Assembly (NCBI GenBank): GCA_965204685.1
Contig: OZ242004.1
Coordinates: 1,302,001-1,366,000 of the forward strand
Direction of reading: 5' to 3'
Length of the DNA: 64,000 nt
From: Bin87 sp965204685
Lineage (GTDB): Bacteria > Chloroflexota > Dehalococcoidia > Lucifugimonadales > UBA3495
Position 1 is the first letter of the stretch. Each line of letters starts with the position of its first letter. The notes beneath the pieces were generated by a model. The model was not told where the DNA came from. It saw only the letters and a list, made by a program, of their open reading frames with translations, and ran no database searches. Positions 41,294 to 49,337 of the stretch are shown here, one piece after another. The position numbers and the translations under genes were made by a program.

Positions 41294-43198
41294 CTACACT
41301 TCGCGAGCGTCGCGGTCTTCATCATCGTCATCGCTTTCTGGCTGTGCAACATCGACGTCGCTGAAGTCAACATGCCATCGCTCCTTTGCCCACCCCAGCA
41401 ACTTGGCACGGCGCTTATTGATGGTAGTTACGGTCCAATCATCGTGCTGGGCAAGCTCCTGCTCTTGGAAAAACGGCGACTCCGTGTAGCAATGATAATC
41501 GGCACCGGTCATACCCTTCTTTTCAGGAAAGGGCTTGTTGCCATAGAACGAGTTGTGCTTGGTTAGCGTCAAGTTGCCGACGTCGTGCAGGTGTTCATTA
41601 TGTGTGGTTTTGTCGAAGTGAGCCTGCCAGTAGGGCTGGTTTTCTATAGACTGCGGCAGTATGTGCTCAATAGTATCTTTAAGGCCCGTGCTGCTGATGT
41701 CCTTCCAGTTGACTCTGGGCGATGCGTCCTTGGCTGAAGCCAAGTCCTGCTCGTACTCGTACAAGAAATACCTGAGCCCTCTCCGACCGTACCAATTGCG
41801 AGGCGTCGCCACGTCTGTGAACTCCGCAAATCCACGCCTTTCGTCGTTGACGTTGTAAGTCTGCTTGATGTAACGGGATATATCGTTAAATTCCATCCCA
41901 TGATAAACACGGTTGGCGAGGCGAAACATATGCGATTGTCGGAAGTTAGCACGATATTGTGCCACCGTATAGAAACGGAAAGCTAACGCTTCACAGAGTC
42001 GTACTACCTCAAGGTATTTTTGCGGATCGGAAGGCCAGCGTGTTCGAACCGCCATCAGCAAAGGCAGGAAGGTTGCGGTTACCCCTATTCTGACCAGTTT
42101 GGAGTTCCAAAGTTTGACGTCATCCCGGCGTCCTGGATGGGAAGAGAATGACTGGAATGCGTCGCTTCGGTCGGGATTGAGCGCATCACAGTAACAGATG
42201 CTGGCCGACCGAAGGCCGTCTATGTACTGCTGTAAATCGCCTAGCAACTGGACAGATTGCCTATGGTAATTCCGAAAATCGAATTTGTCTTTGATGCTTT
42301 TGCTTCCACTCCAGTTCTGGGATTGCGGGTCATACTGCATGAGCCAGTGCGCACGGAGCAACCTATCCTCATCCGCGGGCGAACTTAATCCGGCAGACAT
42401 CAACTGATCCAGTATGTACGCCCATGCGTCATTCACAGAATCCACAAAATTACCTTTGCTGCTTTCCTCCACATCGAGAGGGGAGGTGGCATGCAGTAGG
42501 TAGTTCTTGACTTTCTCCAGGTCAGTCAATGGCTTGCCGCGGTCGTTCATCACTTCAAATATAGTACCGACTGCCGCTGCGTCCTCGACCTCGTACAGGT
42601 TGAAGTGGAGGCGACCTGTGATATTGCTCCGCAGCTCCCGCAGCCATTGCTCTCGATCTGCCGTACTGTCCCCCGCAAAGGTCAGATAGTCGGCAATCTG
42701 CTTCTGGGCATTCTGGAGTCGTTGTGCCGAAGCTATAGGCGGCCCCACGACGTCCGGTTTCTCCCTCAGAACAACAGACTTGAAGAAATCATCGGTGCCC
42801 TTGTTAAGCGTCATCTTGTAGAGCGGCAGACCGTCACGACTTGTGCGGACATAATCCCTCTCGATTCCTTTAGCGAGTTCGTCGCAGTTCGGGTAACCAC
42901 CCAGTGCCCGGCTTACTTCGTTGAGCAACAGAACCACGGTTGTCAGGCGCTGTTGCCCATCCACTATGTCCCAAACCTCATAGCTCCTCCCTCCGTCATC
43001 CTCCACCTCATCAGACTGGCTACAGAGCACGATAGTGCCTGTATAGTGGCGATAGCCGGGACTGGAGGAGGCGAGCAGCCTAAGATCATCCAGAAATTCC
43101 GCGACTTGTCGCTCCTCCCACGCATAGCCGCGTTGGTAGTCAGGAACCTGGAAAATCCGCTTGCTGAACAGTTCTTGGAGAGACAGCGTGTTATTCAT
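41294..43198 (-). CDS. GmrSD-type restriction enzyme (DUF262-DUF1524)
   Basis: A 634-aa protein. The N-terminal DUF262 domain has QVPDYQRGYAWE and DIVDGQQRLTT, the DGQQR nucleotide-processing motif of GmrS. The C-terminal DUF1524 domain has IEHILPQ and HDVGNLTLTKHNSFYGNKPF, an HNH-like nuclease as in GmrD. GmrSD enzymes are type IV restriction systems that cut glucosylated hydroxymethylcytosine phage DNA; single-chain fusions like this are common, and the target modification is not predictable. It is a solitary gene with visibly lower GC than its neighbours. Confidence 0.9.
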   Translation of the reverse strand: MNNTLSLQELFSKRIFQVPDYQRGYAWEERQVAEFLDDLRLLASSSPGYRHYTGTIVLCSQSDEVEDDGGRSYEVWDIVDGQQRLTTVVLLLNEVSRALGGYPNCDELAKGIERDYVRTSRDGLPLYKMTLNKGTDDFFKSVVLREKPDVVGPPIASAQRLQNAQKQIADYLTFAGDSTADREQWLRELRSNITGRLHFNLYEVEDAAAVGTIFEVMNDRGKPLTDLEKVKNYLLHATSPLDVEESSKGNFVDSVNDAWAYILDQLMSAGLSSPADEDRLLRAHWLMQYDPQSQNWSGSKSIKDKFDFRNYHRQSVQLLGDLQQYIDGLRSASICYCDALNPDRSDAFQSFSSHPGRRDDVKLWNSKLVRIGVTATFLPLLMAVRTRWPSDPQKYLEVVRLCEALAFRFYTVAQYRANFRQSHMFRLANRVYHGMEFNDISRYIKQTYNVNDERRGFAEFTDVATPRNWYGRRGLRYFLYEYEQDLASAKDASPRVNWKDISSTGLKDTIEHILPQSIENQPYWQAHFDKTTHNEHLHDVGNLTLTKHNSFYGNKPFPEKKGMTGADYHCYTESPFFQEQELAQHDDWTVTTINKRRAKLLGWAKERWHVDFSDVDVAQPESDDDDEDRDAREV

Positions 43199-43286
43199 AG
43201 GATACCCCCTAGGAGCAATCCTTTCCGGTGACTGGCACTCATCGCGACGTTCGGCATTGCGTTGGAGATTTGGCGAGGAGACTAGG

Positions 43287-43643
43287 TTAGCCCATGTCTC
43301 CCAGGCCGCGGCCGCCCAGCAGGTGCATGTGGGGCCAGGCGATGGTCTGGCCGGCGTCCTCGCCGTTGTTGACGATCAGCCGGTAGCCGCTGATGGTCAC
43401 GCCCTCGCGGCGGGCCATCTCGGCGGCGACCACGAACAGGTGCCCCATTGTGGCTTCCATGGCGGGGCTGATGTAATCGAGCCCGTTGATGGGCATGTTG
43501 GGGATGATCAGCAGATGCACCGGCGCCTTGGGGTTGATGTCGCGCACCACGAAACAGCGCTCGTCCCGGTAGATCACATCGGGATGCAGCGGGTCGCGGG
43601 CCATGGCGGCGAAGGGCGAACTGCGGGCGGGGGTCATGGTCAT
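43287..43643 (-). CDS. HIT-family nucleotide hydrolase with altered first His
   Basis: A 118-aa histidine-triad protein (VIYRDERCFVVRDINPKAPVHLL, LIVNNGEDAGQT). The motif region reads AWPHMHLLGGR: the second (nucleophilic) and third His of HxHxH are kept, but the first is Trp. HINT-like enzymes hydrolyse AMP-amide or dinucleoside substrates. AAGGAG precedes the ATG at 43643. The substitution may alter but need not abolish activity. Confidence 0.87.
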   Translation of the reverse strand: MTMTPARSSPFAAMARDPLHPDVIYRDERCFVVRDINPKAPVHLLIIPNMPINGLDYISPAMEATMGHLFVVAAEMARREGVTISGYRLIVNNGEDAGQTIAWPHMHLLGGRGLGDMG

Positions 43644-43708
43644 GGGTGGCTGCTCCTTATTCTTTTCATGGATGCGCAGGATGGATGGGATACTGACTGA
43701 TATGAACT

Positions 43709-43818
43709 GTCAGAATCAGGATTACCTAGATTCGCGGATTGGCAGGATTGGAACCGTCCAATGGAGGCCAATACCCAATCCTGAAAATCCTAAAATCCGG
43801 TAAATCCTGATTCTGACA
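43709..43818. repeat. About 110-bp palindromic repeat
   Basis: GTCAGAATCAGGATTACC at the left is mirrored by AATCCTGATTCTGAC at the right, with further CAGGATTG / CAATCCTG symmetry inside. It is closely related to 58568-58677 and 60023-60132. It lies between the HIT and acyl-CoA dehydrogenase genes, both transcribed leftward. Confidence 0.75.
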
Positions 43819-43824
43819 ATGGCG

Positions 43825-44964
43825 TTACCCCGCCTCGATCTCCTGCAACGCCACTTCCTTGTGGTCGTGGACGCTGCCATAGGAGAGTTCCTGCACCTTG
43901 GCGCGGCGGGTGTAGAGCTGGAGGTTGTGCTCCTGGGTGAAGCCGATGGCGCCGTGGCACTGGTGGCCCAGGGAGCAGACTCGCTGGTAGGCTCCGCTGC
44001 ACCAGGCCTTGGCGATGGCAACCTCGCGGCGGGCGGACTGACCCTCGGCCAGGGCCCACGCCGCCTGGTAGGCCACATGGCGCGCGCCCTCGACGTCGGT
44101 GGCCATGTTGGAACAGTGGTGCTGCACGGCCTGGAAACTGCCCACCGGCCGGCCGAACTGGGTCCGCTGCTTGACGTACTCGACGGTCATGTCGACCACG
44201 GCCTCGGCTCCGCCCACCATCTGCACGCAGTGAGCCGCGGTGGCCCGAGCCAGGGCACGTTCGACGACCGGCCAGCCCTGTCCGACCTCGCCGAGCACGG
44301 AGCCGGCTCCCACGGAGACGTTGTTCAGACGGATTTCGCACAGCCGCTCGTTGCCGATGGTGCTGATCTGCTCGATATCGACGCCGGCAGCGTTGGACGG
44401 GACCAGGAAGAGGGTGATTCCCTGCTCGGGATCGTCGCCGGCCGGCATGGTGCGGGCCGCCACGATGATGGTGTCCGCGGCGTGGGCGTCGGGAACAAAC
44501 AGCTTGGTGCCGCTGATGCTGTAGCCGTCGCCGGACGCACTGGCCTGGGTCTCGACGCCCCACGCCTCGGTGGTGGCCGAGGGCTCGGTGAGGGCCAGGG
44601 TGAGGCGGACGGTGCCAGCGCAAACGCCGGTCAGGATGTCGCGCTTCTGGTCATCGTTGCCGACGTCCAGCACGGTGAGCCCGCCCAGCACCACGGTGGC
44701 GAAGAAAGGAGCGGGCAGCAGCGCGCGGCCCATCTCCTCGACCAGCACGGCCAGATCCAGGAAGGAACCGCCGGTGCCGCCGTACTGCTCGGGGAAGGGG
44801 ATGCCGGTCCAGCCCAGGTTGGCCACCTGCCGCCACAGGTCTTCGCTGAAGCCCTGCGGGTCGTTTTCCAGTTCGCGCACCAGCGTGAGCGGGCATTCCT
44901 GCGCCAGGAATTCGCGCGCCGAGTTCTTCAGCATCTGCTGAATCTCGCTCAGTCCCATGTCCAT
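43825..44964 (-). CDS. Acyl-CoA dehydrogenase-family flavoprotein
   Basis: A 379-aa acyl-CoA dehydrogenase: N-terminal helical domain (LVRELENDPQGF, GIPFPEQYGGTGGSFLDL), middle beta domain with LALTEPSATTEAWG and SGTKLFVPDA, and C-terminal helical domain with RTQFGRPVGSFQAVQHH and a final HGAIGFTQEHNLQLY. The usual catalytic Glu position near the C terminus is not clear to me. The start at 44964 (MDMGLSEIQ) follows GGAGGGCC. The promoter at 45004-45032 fits. The acyl substrate is unknown. Confidence 0.88.
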   Translation of the reverse strand: MDMGLSEIQQMLKNSAREFLAQECPLTLVRELENDPQGFSEDLWRQVANLGWTGIPFPEQYGGTGGSFLDLAVLVEEMGRALLPAPFFATVVLGGLTVLDVGNDDQKRDILTGVCAGTVRLTLALTEPSATTEAWGVETQASASGDGYSISGTKLFVPDAHAADTIIVAARTMPAGDDPEQGITLFLVPSNAAGVDIEQISTIGNERLCEIRLNNVSVGAGSVLGEVGQGWPVVERALARATAAHCVQMVGGAEAVVDMTVEYVKQRTQFGRPVGSFQAVQHHCSNMATDVEGARHVAYQAAWALAEGQSARREVAIAKAWCSGAYQRVCSLGHQCHGAIGFTQEHNLQLYTRRAKVQELSYGSVHDHKEVALQEIEAG

Positions 44965-45003
44965 AAGTAGGCCCTCCGGGGCGATGTCGGGGAAATCGCA
45001 GGG

Positions 45004-45032
45004 AGTATAGCGTACCGAGCCGGCAGCGGCAA
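45004..45032 (-). promoter_or_regulatory. Promoter of the acyl-CoA dehydrogenase gene
   Basis: On the minus strand, TTGCCG (45027-45032) and TATACT (45004-45009) are spaced 17 bases apart, about 40 bases before the ATG at 44964. Confidence 0.5.
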
Positions 45033-45049
45033 ATTGAGCACGAGCGAGT

Positions 45050-45138
45050 TTGATGCGCGTCTCGGTTTGACATACAATATTGGCGACGGAACCCTCCACG
45101 CCTCTCATCGGAACGGCGCACCAGGGAGGGCGTTTTTT
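45050..45138 (+). ncRNA. Candidate short terminated transcript
   Basis: TTGATG (45050-45055) and TACAAT (45073-45078) with a 17-base spacer form a good promoter. Starting about 45085, the transcript would contain CCCTCC pairing with GGAGGG, an inner GCC/GGC pairing, and end in a run of six T (45133-45138). A product of about 54 nt could be a small RNA or an attenuated leader. I recognise no riboswitch class. Confidence 0.35.
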
Positions 45139-45306
45139 GCAAGTCCCGCCTGCCTGAAAGAGCATTTGCGGCAGAGAAGTTTTCAAGAGCGAGTGCGCCA
45201 GCACCGGGCAGCACATGAAGGTGAGGATGAGCGTTGAATGCGTGAATGGTAGCGGATTTGGCCTTACCAACTGCTACGGGATGGGGTAACAACAGGTGAC
45301 GAGGCA

Positions 45307-45582
45307 ATGACGACTCATAGTGACGGAACAGAATACGGACCGATACTGCGGATACCGCATGACGTGTCCGACATCTCCGCGCGAGTTCAGAACGCGGGCG
45401 AGCGCATTCCGGTTGAGAAGGATGGCCGCACGGTAGCCGTGCTGATCCCGATTTCCGACATGGCCGCGCTGGAAGCCCTGGAAGAACGCCTTGACTTGCT
45501 GGACGCACTGGACGCGCTTGCCGACTACCGGGCGCACGGCGGGGTGGAATGGAACGACCTTAAATCGGACTTGGAAATTTGA
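45307..45582 (+). CDS. Phd/YefM-like antitoxin
   Basis: A 91-aa protein whose core ISARVQNAGERIPVEKDG followed by RTVAVLIPISDMAALEALEE matches the Phd/YefM antitoxin fold; the acidic C terminus EWNDLKSDLEI would contact a toxin. It is followed with a 4-base overlap by the start of a RelE/ParE-type gene that is truncated. An ATG at 45307 is used; a GAGG lies just upstream in the row CAGGTGACGAGGCA. Confidence 0.72.
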   Translation: MTTHSDGTEYGPILRIPHDVSDISARVQNAGERIPVEKDGRTVAVLIPISDMAALEALEERLDLLDALDALADYRAHGGVEWNDLKSDLEI

Positions 45583-45698
45583 CCTACCGAATCATCATCT
45601 CACGACCCGCGCAAAGGGACATCCGCAGCGTCCGGGATGCGCGTGTCCATGTACGGCATCCGCTCCTTTCGTTGCCGCCCAGCGCGGCCCCCGTGTAG
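45579..45698 (+). pseudogene. Truncated RelE/ParE-type toxin
   Basis: A TTG overlapping the antitoxin stop opens a frame reading TYRIIISRPAQRDIRSVR, the typical first strand and helix of RelE/ParE toxins. The sequence then diverges (HVRHPLLSLPPS) to a TAG at 45698. Intact toxins have about 85-95 residues; only about 18 recognisable residues remain. The antitoxin therefore survives without its toxin. Confidence 0.6.
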
Positions 45699-45750
45699 AA
45701 TGCCGGCGTCATACTCCCCGCCATCGCATTGCACTCCACGGAGGCTTCCC

Positions 45751-46170
45751 ATGTATAACCGACCCACCCTGAGCCTGAGCCAGGTTCGCGCCGCCATGAA
45801 CGCCATGCTGGACCAGGCCGAACAGGAACCCGACCGCCCGTTGGCCATTGCCATCGTGGACGCCGATGCCAAGATGCTGAGCTACGCCCGCATGGACAAC
45901 TGCCGCGCCCTGCCCCAGCGCATGGCCGTCAGCAAGGCTTACACCTCGGCCATGTCCGGCTCCGACTCCAACGCCTACGCCGAACGCTTGAAGAACGAGG
46001 GGCGGAACATCGCCGACTTCGGCGACCCGCAACTGGTGGCCGTGCAGGGCGCGGTAGTGGTCCGCGATCCCGAGACCGACCTGGTGCTGGGTGCCATCGG
46101 CGTCAGCGGCCTCTCCGCCCAGGAGGACGAGGACCTGGCCCGCCTGGGAGCGCAGGCGCTGGGGCTGTAA
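45751..46170 (+). CDS. GlcG/HbpS-like (DUF336) protein
   Basis: A 139-aa protein with the DUF336 pattern: LSLSQVRAAMNAMLDQAE, LAIAIVDADAKMLSYARMD, AVSKAYTSAMSG and the C-terminal GAIGVSGLSAQEDEDLA. Family members bind haem (HbpS), act with glycolate oxidation or cobalamin genes, or are of unknown role. GGAGG precedes the ATG. It is followed by a hairpin (46191-46217) and the deacetylase-like gene. Confidence 0.87.
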   Translation: MYNRPTLSLSQVRAAMNAMLDQAEQEPDRPLAIAIVDADAKMLSYARMDNCRALPQRMAVSKAYTSAMSGSDSNAYAERLKNEGRNIADFGDPQLVAVQGAVVVRDPETDLVLGAIGVSGLSAQEDEDLARLGAQALGL

Positions 46171-46190
46171 TCCCCGCAATTCCTTTGCAG

Positions 46191-46217
46191 GTAGAGGCGA
46201 GGCGTGCTTCGCCTCTA
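46191..46217 (+). terminator. Strong hairpin after the DUF336 gene
   Basis: GTAGAGGCGA and TCGCCTCTAC are complementary around a short loop. There is no T-run, so termination would not be of the classical intrinsic kind; it may only stabilise the mRNA 3' end. Confidence 0.4.
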
Positions 46218-46246
46218 CGCATACGACTGATCCGAGAGGCTGACTG

Positions 46247-47119
46247 ATGCCCAACCCCCGCGCCGAGTTCTCACCCATCTTCGACCGGCCCAAGCTGACC
46301 CTGCCCGATGGGGCGAAGGTTGCGGTCTGGTTCATCATCAACGTCGAGGAATGGGACATCGGCCAGCCCATGGCGCGGACGGTGCTGCCCTCGCCCCAGG
46401 GTGCGGCCGTGTCACCCGACATCCCCAACTACTCGTGGTATGACTACGGCATGCGCGTGGGCTTCTGGCGGATGCAGCGGGCGCTGAGCGCACACAACCT
46501 GCCCTGTACCGTCAGCCTGAACGCGGCGGTCTGCGAGGCCTATCCCGAAATGGTTCGGTCGTGCCTGGACCTGGACTGGGAGTTGCTGGGCCACGGTTAC
46601 ATCCAGCAGGTGCTGCATAAGGAGCCCGACGAGCGGGCCACCATCCGCAAGACCATCGAGGTGATCCGGGAGTTTAGCGGGAGCGCCCCCCGTGGCTGGA
46701 TGGGCCCCGGCCTGGCCGAGACCTACCACACACCGGACATCTTGGCCGAGGAGGGCATCGAGTACGTGGCCGACTGGGTGAATGACGACCAGCCCTACAA
46801 GATGCGGGTCAAGTCGGGCCGGCTGGTGGCGTTGCCATACACCGTGGAGCTGAACGACATCCCCATCTACTTGGTGCAGCACCACTCGGCGCCGGAGCTC
46901 TTCCGGCGGGCCAAGGACTCCCTGGAGATCATGCTGGCCGAGGGCGAGGACAACGCCCGGGTCATGGCAATCTCCATGCACCCGTACATCACCGGCGCGG
47001 CCCACCGGATCGGACATTTCTACCGGCTGCTGGAATACGTCACGCAGCTGGAGGGCGTAACTTTCTGGACCGGCAGCGGCATCCTGGACTGGTATAACGA
47101 GCAGGTGGCCGGCCGCTAG
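46247..47119 (+). CDS. Polysaccharide-deacetylase-family (PuuE-like) hydrolase
   Basis: A 290-aa NodB-fold protein. KVAVWFIINVEEWDIG is the first strand, WYDYGMRVGFWRM follows, then ELLGHGYIQQVLH with a metal-binding His region, RGWMGPGLAETYHT and a final AISMHPYITGAAHR with His. The pattern resembles PuuE/allantoinase-like deacetylases that hydrolyse cyclic amides rather than polysaccharides. It is cytoplasmic, with no signal peptide. The substrate is unknown and there are no purine-degradation genes nearby. Confidence 0.86.
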   Translation: MPNPRAEFSPIFDRPKLTLPDGAKVAVWFIINVEEWDIGQPMARTVLPSPQGAAVSPDIPNYSWYDYGMRVGFWRMQRALSAHNLPCTVSLNAAVCEAYPEMVRSCLDLDWELLGHGYIQQVLHKEPDERATIRKTIEVIREFSGSAPRGWMGPGLAETYHTPDILAEEGIEYVADWVNDDQPYKMRVKSGRLVALPYTVELNDIPIYLVQHHSAPELFRRAKDSLEIMLAEGEDNARVMAISMHPYITGAAHRIGHFYRLLEYVTQLEGVTFWTGSGILDWYNEQVAGR

Positions 47120-47142
47120 ATGCTGCACTGCGTCGATAAGTC

Positions 47143-47341
47143 GTTGACAACTCGTCTGTAACCGGCGCAGCAGTACCGCACAACCTGCCGGCTAAATCGC
47201 ATTCAATGTTGACAATGTACCCGCCGAGTCCGAGGGATATCGCAGTCATCAACCTTGTCTACACCCGTCATCGCCAGGATCGACTGCCTTTTGGCAGGTT
47301 ATCAACGCTTCCTACATGATGGACTGACGCTTGTTATCAAC
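47143..47341. repeat. Paired short repeats upstream of obg
   Basis: The 269-base spacer before obg holds two copies of GTTGACAA (47143-47150, 47208-47215) and two of GTTATCAACG (47297-47306, 47332-47341), plus GTTATCC near 47369. They could be operator or promoter elements. TTATCAACG is only loosely like a DnaA box (TTATNCACA). No gene is seen in the spacer. Confidence 0.4.
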
Positions 47342-47388
47342 GTTGTGAACGATCATATTACTGCGAATGTTATCCTTAAAGCCTGAAT

Positions 47389-48696
47389 ATGATCGATACG
47401 GTTAGAATCAACGTTAAAGCCGGGAACGGTGGTGATGGTTGCATCAGCTTTCTCCGGCTCAAGTACCAGCCCCGCGGCGGACCCGACGGCGGTGACGGCG
47501 GCGATGGTGGCAGCGCGTATATCGTAGGCGATTCGTCCATCAACACGCTGCTGCATCTGAAGTACAACAGCACCTTCTACCTGCAGCGCGGCACCCACGG
47601 CAAGGGCAAGAACCAGCGCGGCGCCAACGGCAAGGACACCGAGATACGCGTGCCCATGGGCACTGTGATCTGGCGCATGCACCGGGACGGCTCCAAGGAT
47701 TTCCTGGCCGACGTTACCACCGAGGAACCGGTGCTCGTGGCCCGGGGCGGCAAGGGCGGCTGGGGCAATGCCCGGTTCGTTTCGTCGACCAACCAGGAGC
47801 CGATGCTGTCGGAATCCGGCGACAAGGGCGAATACGCCGTGCTCTGGCTGGAGCTCAAGCTGCTGGCCGACGTGGGCCTGCTGGCCAAACCCAACGCTGG
47901 CAAGTCCACGCTGATCTCCCGCTGTTCCGCCGCCAAACCCAAGGTCGCCGACTACCCCTTCACCACGGTGGAGCCGGTATTGGGCGTGGTTACCCACGGC
48001 GGCCAGGACTTCGTGATGATGGAGATTCCCGGTCTGCTGGAGGGCGCGCACCGCGGCATCGGCCTGGGACACCAGTTCCTGCGGCACGCCGAAAGGGCTC
48101 GGGCGTACGTCCATCTCATCGACGGGCTCTCCGACGACCCGGCCGGCGATTTTCTGATGCTCAACCGCGAGCTGCGCGAGTTCAGCCCGATGCTGGCGGC
48201 CAAGCCCCAGGTGGTGGCAGTGAGCAAGCTGGACACCACCGACACCTACGAGCTGCGGGATGTCATCGAGGAAGAGCTGCGCCGCGCCATGGCAACGGAC
48301 GAGGGTTTGGTCGTCGCAGACGTGGAAACGCCCGTCCACTTCATATCATCAGTCTCCGGAGCGGGAGTGGACGGCCTGCTGGGCGACCTGGTTCGTATTC
48401 TGGCAGAAGCTCCGCGCGATGGCATCGACGCATCGGAGTGGGAGAACGAGTTGCCTGTTGCCAATACGCCCCGCGAACGGCCTCCGCTGGGGTTCCACCT
48501 GGATGGCGATGTGTACGTCATCGAGTCGGAGAGGCTGGAACGGCTCACCGGGCGGGCCGACATGCGGGACTACCGCGTGATGCTCCAGCTGTGGCGGGAG
48601 ATGAGCCGCCTGGGCATCGCGCAACGGCTGCAGGAGGCCGGCATCGAGGCCGGCGACACCATTCGCATCGGCGACGCCGAGCTGGAGTGGTTCTGA
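47389..48696 (+). CDS. obg: GTPase Obg/CgtA
   Basis: A 435-aa ribosome-associated GTPase for large-subunit maturation. The glycine-rich Obg domain (NVKAGNGGDGCISFLR) precedes the G domain. G1 is LLAKPNAGKSTLISR. G3 reads MMEIPGLLEGAHRGIGLG, with Glu where Asp is usual, and G4 reads VAVSKLDTTD rather than NKxD. The C-terminal OCT domain (VYVIESERLERLTG to LEWF) is present. Length is normal. It heads an overlapping operon with nadD and pyrE. Confidence 0.94.
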   Translation: MIDTVRINVKAGNGGDGCISFLRLKYQPRGGPDGGDGGDGGSAYIVGDSSINTLLHLKYNSTFYLQRGTHGKGKNQRGANGKDTEIRVPMGTVIWRMHRDGSKDFLADVTTEEPVLVARGGKGGWGNARFVSSTNQEPMLSESGDKGEYAVLWLELKLLADVGLLAKPNAGKSTLISRCSAAKPKVADYPFTTVEPVLGVVTHGGQDFVMMEIPGLLEGAHRGIGLGHQFLRHAERARAYVHLIDGLSDDPAGDFLMLNRELREFSPMLAAKPQVVAVSKLDTTDTYELRDVIEEELRRAMATDEGLVVADVETPVHFISSVSGAGVDGLLGDLVRILAEAPRDGIDASEWENELPVANTPRERPPLGFHLDGDVYVIESERLERLTGRADMRDYRVMLQLWREMSRLGIAQRLQEAGIEAGDTIRIGDAELEWF

Positions 48697-49337
48697 TGGC
48701 TTCGGAGGAACCACACCGACGGCGCATCGGCATCTTGGGCGGTACCTTTGATCCGCCGCACCTGGGCCACCTGCTCATCGCGGAAACGGCGCGGGTAGCG
48801 CTGGACTTGGAGACGGTGACGTTTCTGCCGGCGGGCGAGCCGTGGCTCAAGTCTGGGCAGCTCATCACACCCGCGGCGCATCGCCTGAAGATGGTCCAGC
48901 TGGCGGTGGCCGACAACCCGGACTTTTGCGTGTCCGATTGCGAGCTGCGGCGCCGCGGAGCCACCTACACGGTGGACACGCTGCGGGAACTGCGGCGCCG
49001 GTTTTCAGCCGACACGGAACTGTACTTCATTGTAGGGTCGGACGTGCTGGCCCAGTTCCACCGCTGGAAGGAACCGGAGGCCATCCTGAACCTGTGTCGT
49101 CTGGCGGTTATCGAACGTCCGGGCGGCCCCGAAGAAGGCATAGCAGTGCTGAGAGGGAACTTCCCGGACGCGCTGGATGCCGGCGCGGTGGTGTCGGTGG
49201 CCGGGCCGCGGGTCGATTTCAGCGCGTCGGAACTGCGGCGGGTGCTGGCGGCCGGACAGTCGGCGCGCTACCAGATACCGGACGCGGTGGCGAAATACAT
49301 AGCGGAGCATGAGTTGTACCGTCCCTCGGAGCGATGA
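48696..49337 (+). CDS. nadD: Nicotinate-nucleotide adenylyltransferase
   Basis: A 213-aa enzyme forming nicotinic acid adenine dinucleotide from NaMN and ATP in NAD synthesis. It has the nucleotidyltransferase motif GILGGTFDPPHLGHLLIA, the substrate region FLPAGEPWLK, and RRRGATYTVDTLRELR, FIVGSDVLAQFHRWKE and FSASELRRVLAAG (the ISxTxIR-type motif). Its ATG shares a base with the obg stop, so translation is coupled. The longer frame to 48438 lies inside obg and is not real. Confidence 0.94.
   Translation: MASEEPHRRRIGILGGTFDPPHLGHLLIAETARVALDLETVTFLPAGEPWLKSGQLITPAAHRLKMVQLAVADNPDFCVSDCELRRRGATYTVDTLRELRRRFSADTELYFIVGSDVLAQFHRWKEPEAILNLCRLAVIERPGGPEEGIAVLRGNFPDALDAGAVVSVAGPRVDFSASELRRVLAAGQSARYQIPDAVAKYIAEHELYRPSER

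Larger units (their letters stand above)
44965..45306. other. Spacer between acyl-CoA dehydrogenase and an antitoxin gene
   Basis: A 342-base stretch without a gene. It holds the leftward acyl-CoA dehydrogenase promoter, a rightward promoter followed at once by a hairpin with a T-run (45050-45138), and about 170 bases with nothing recognisable before the antitoxin. Confidence 0.5.

Noticed and set aside
45085..45138. A known riboswitch class in front of the antitoxin gene
   Set aside because: The hairpin is a single GC-rich stem with a T-run and I could match it to no riboswitch consensus.
47120..47388. A replication origin upstream of obg
   Set aside because: The TTATCAACG words are poor DnaA boxes and no dnaA, dnaN or parAB genes are near.
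48438..49337. A longer nadD frame starting inside obg
   Set aside because: The first 86 codons are an out-of-frame reading of obg; the TGATG overlap gives a natural start at 48696.
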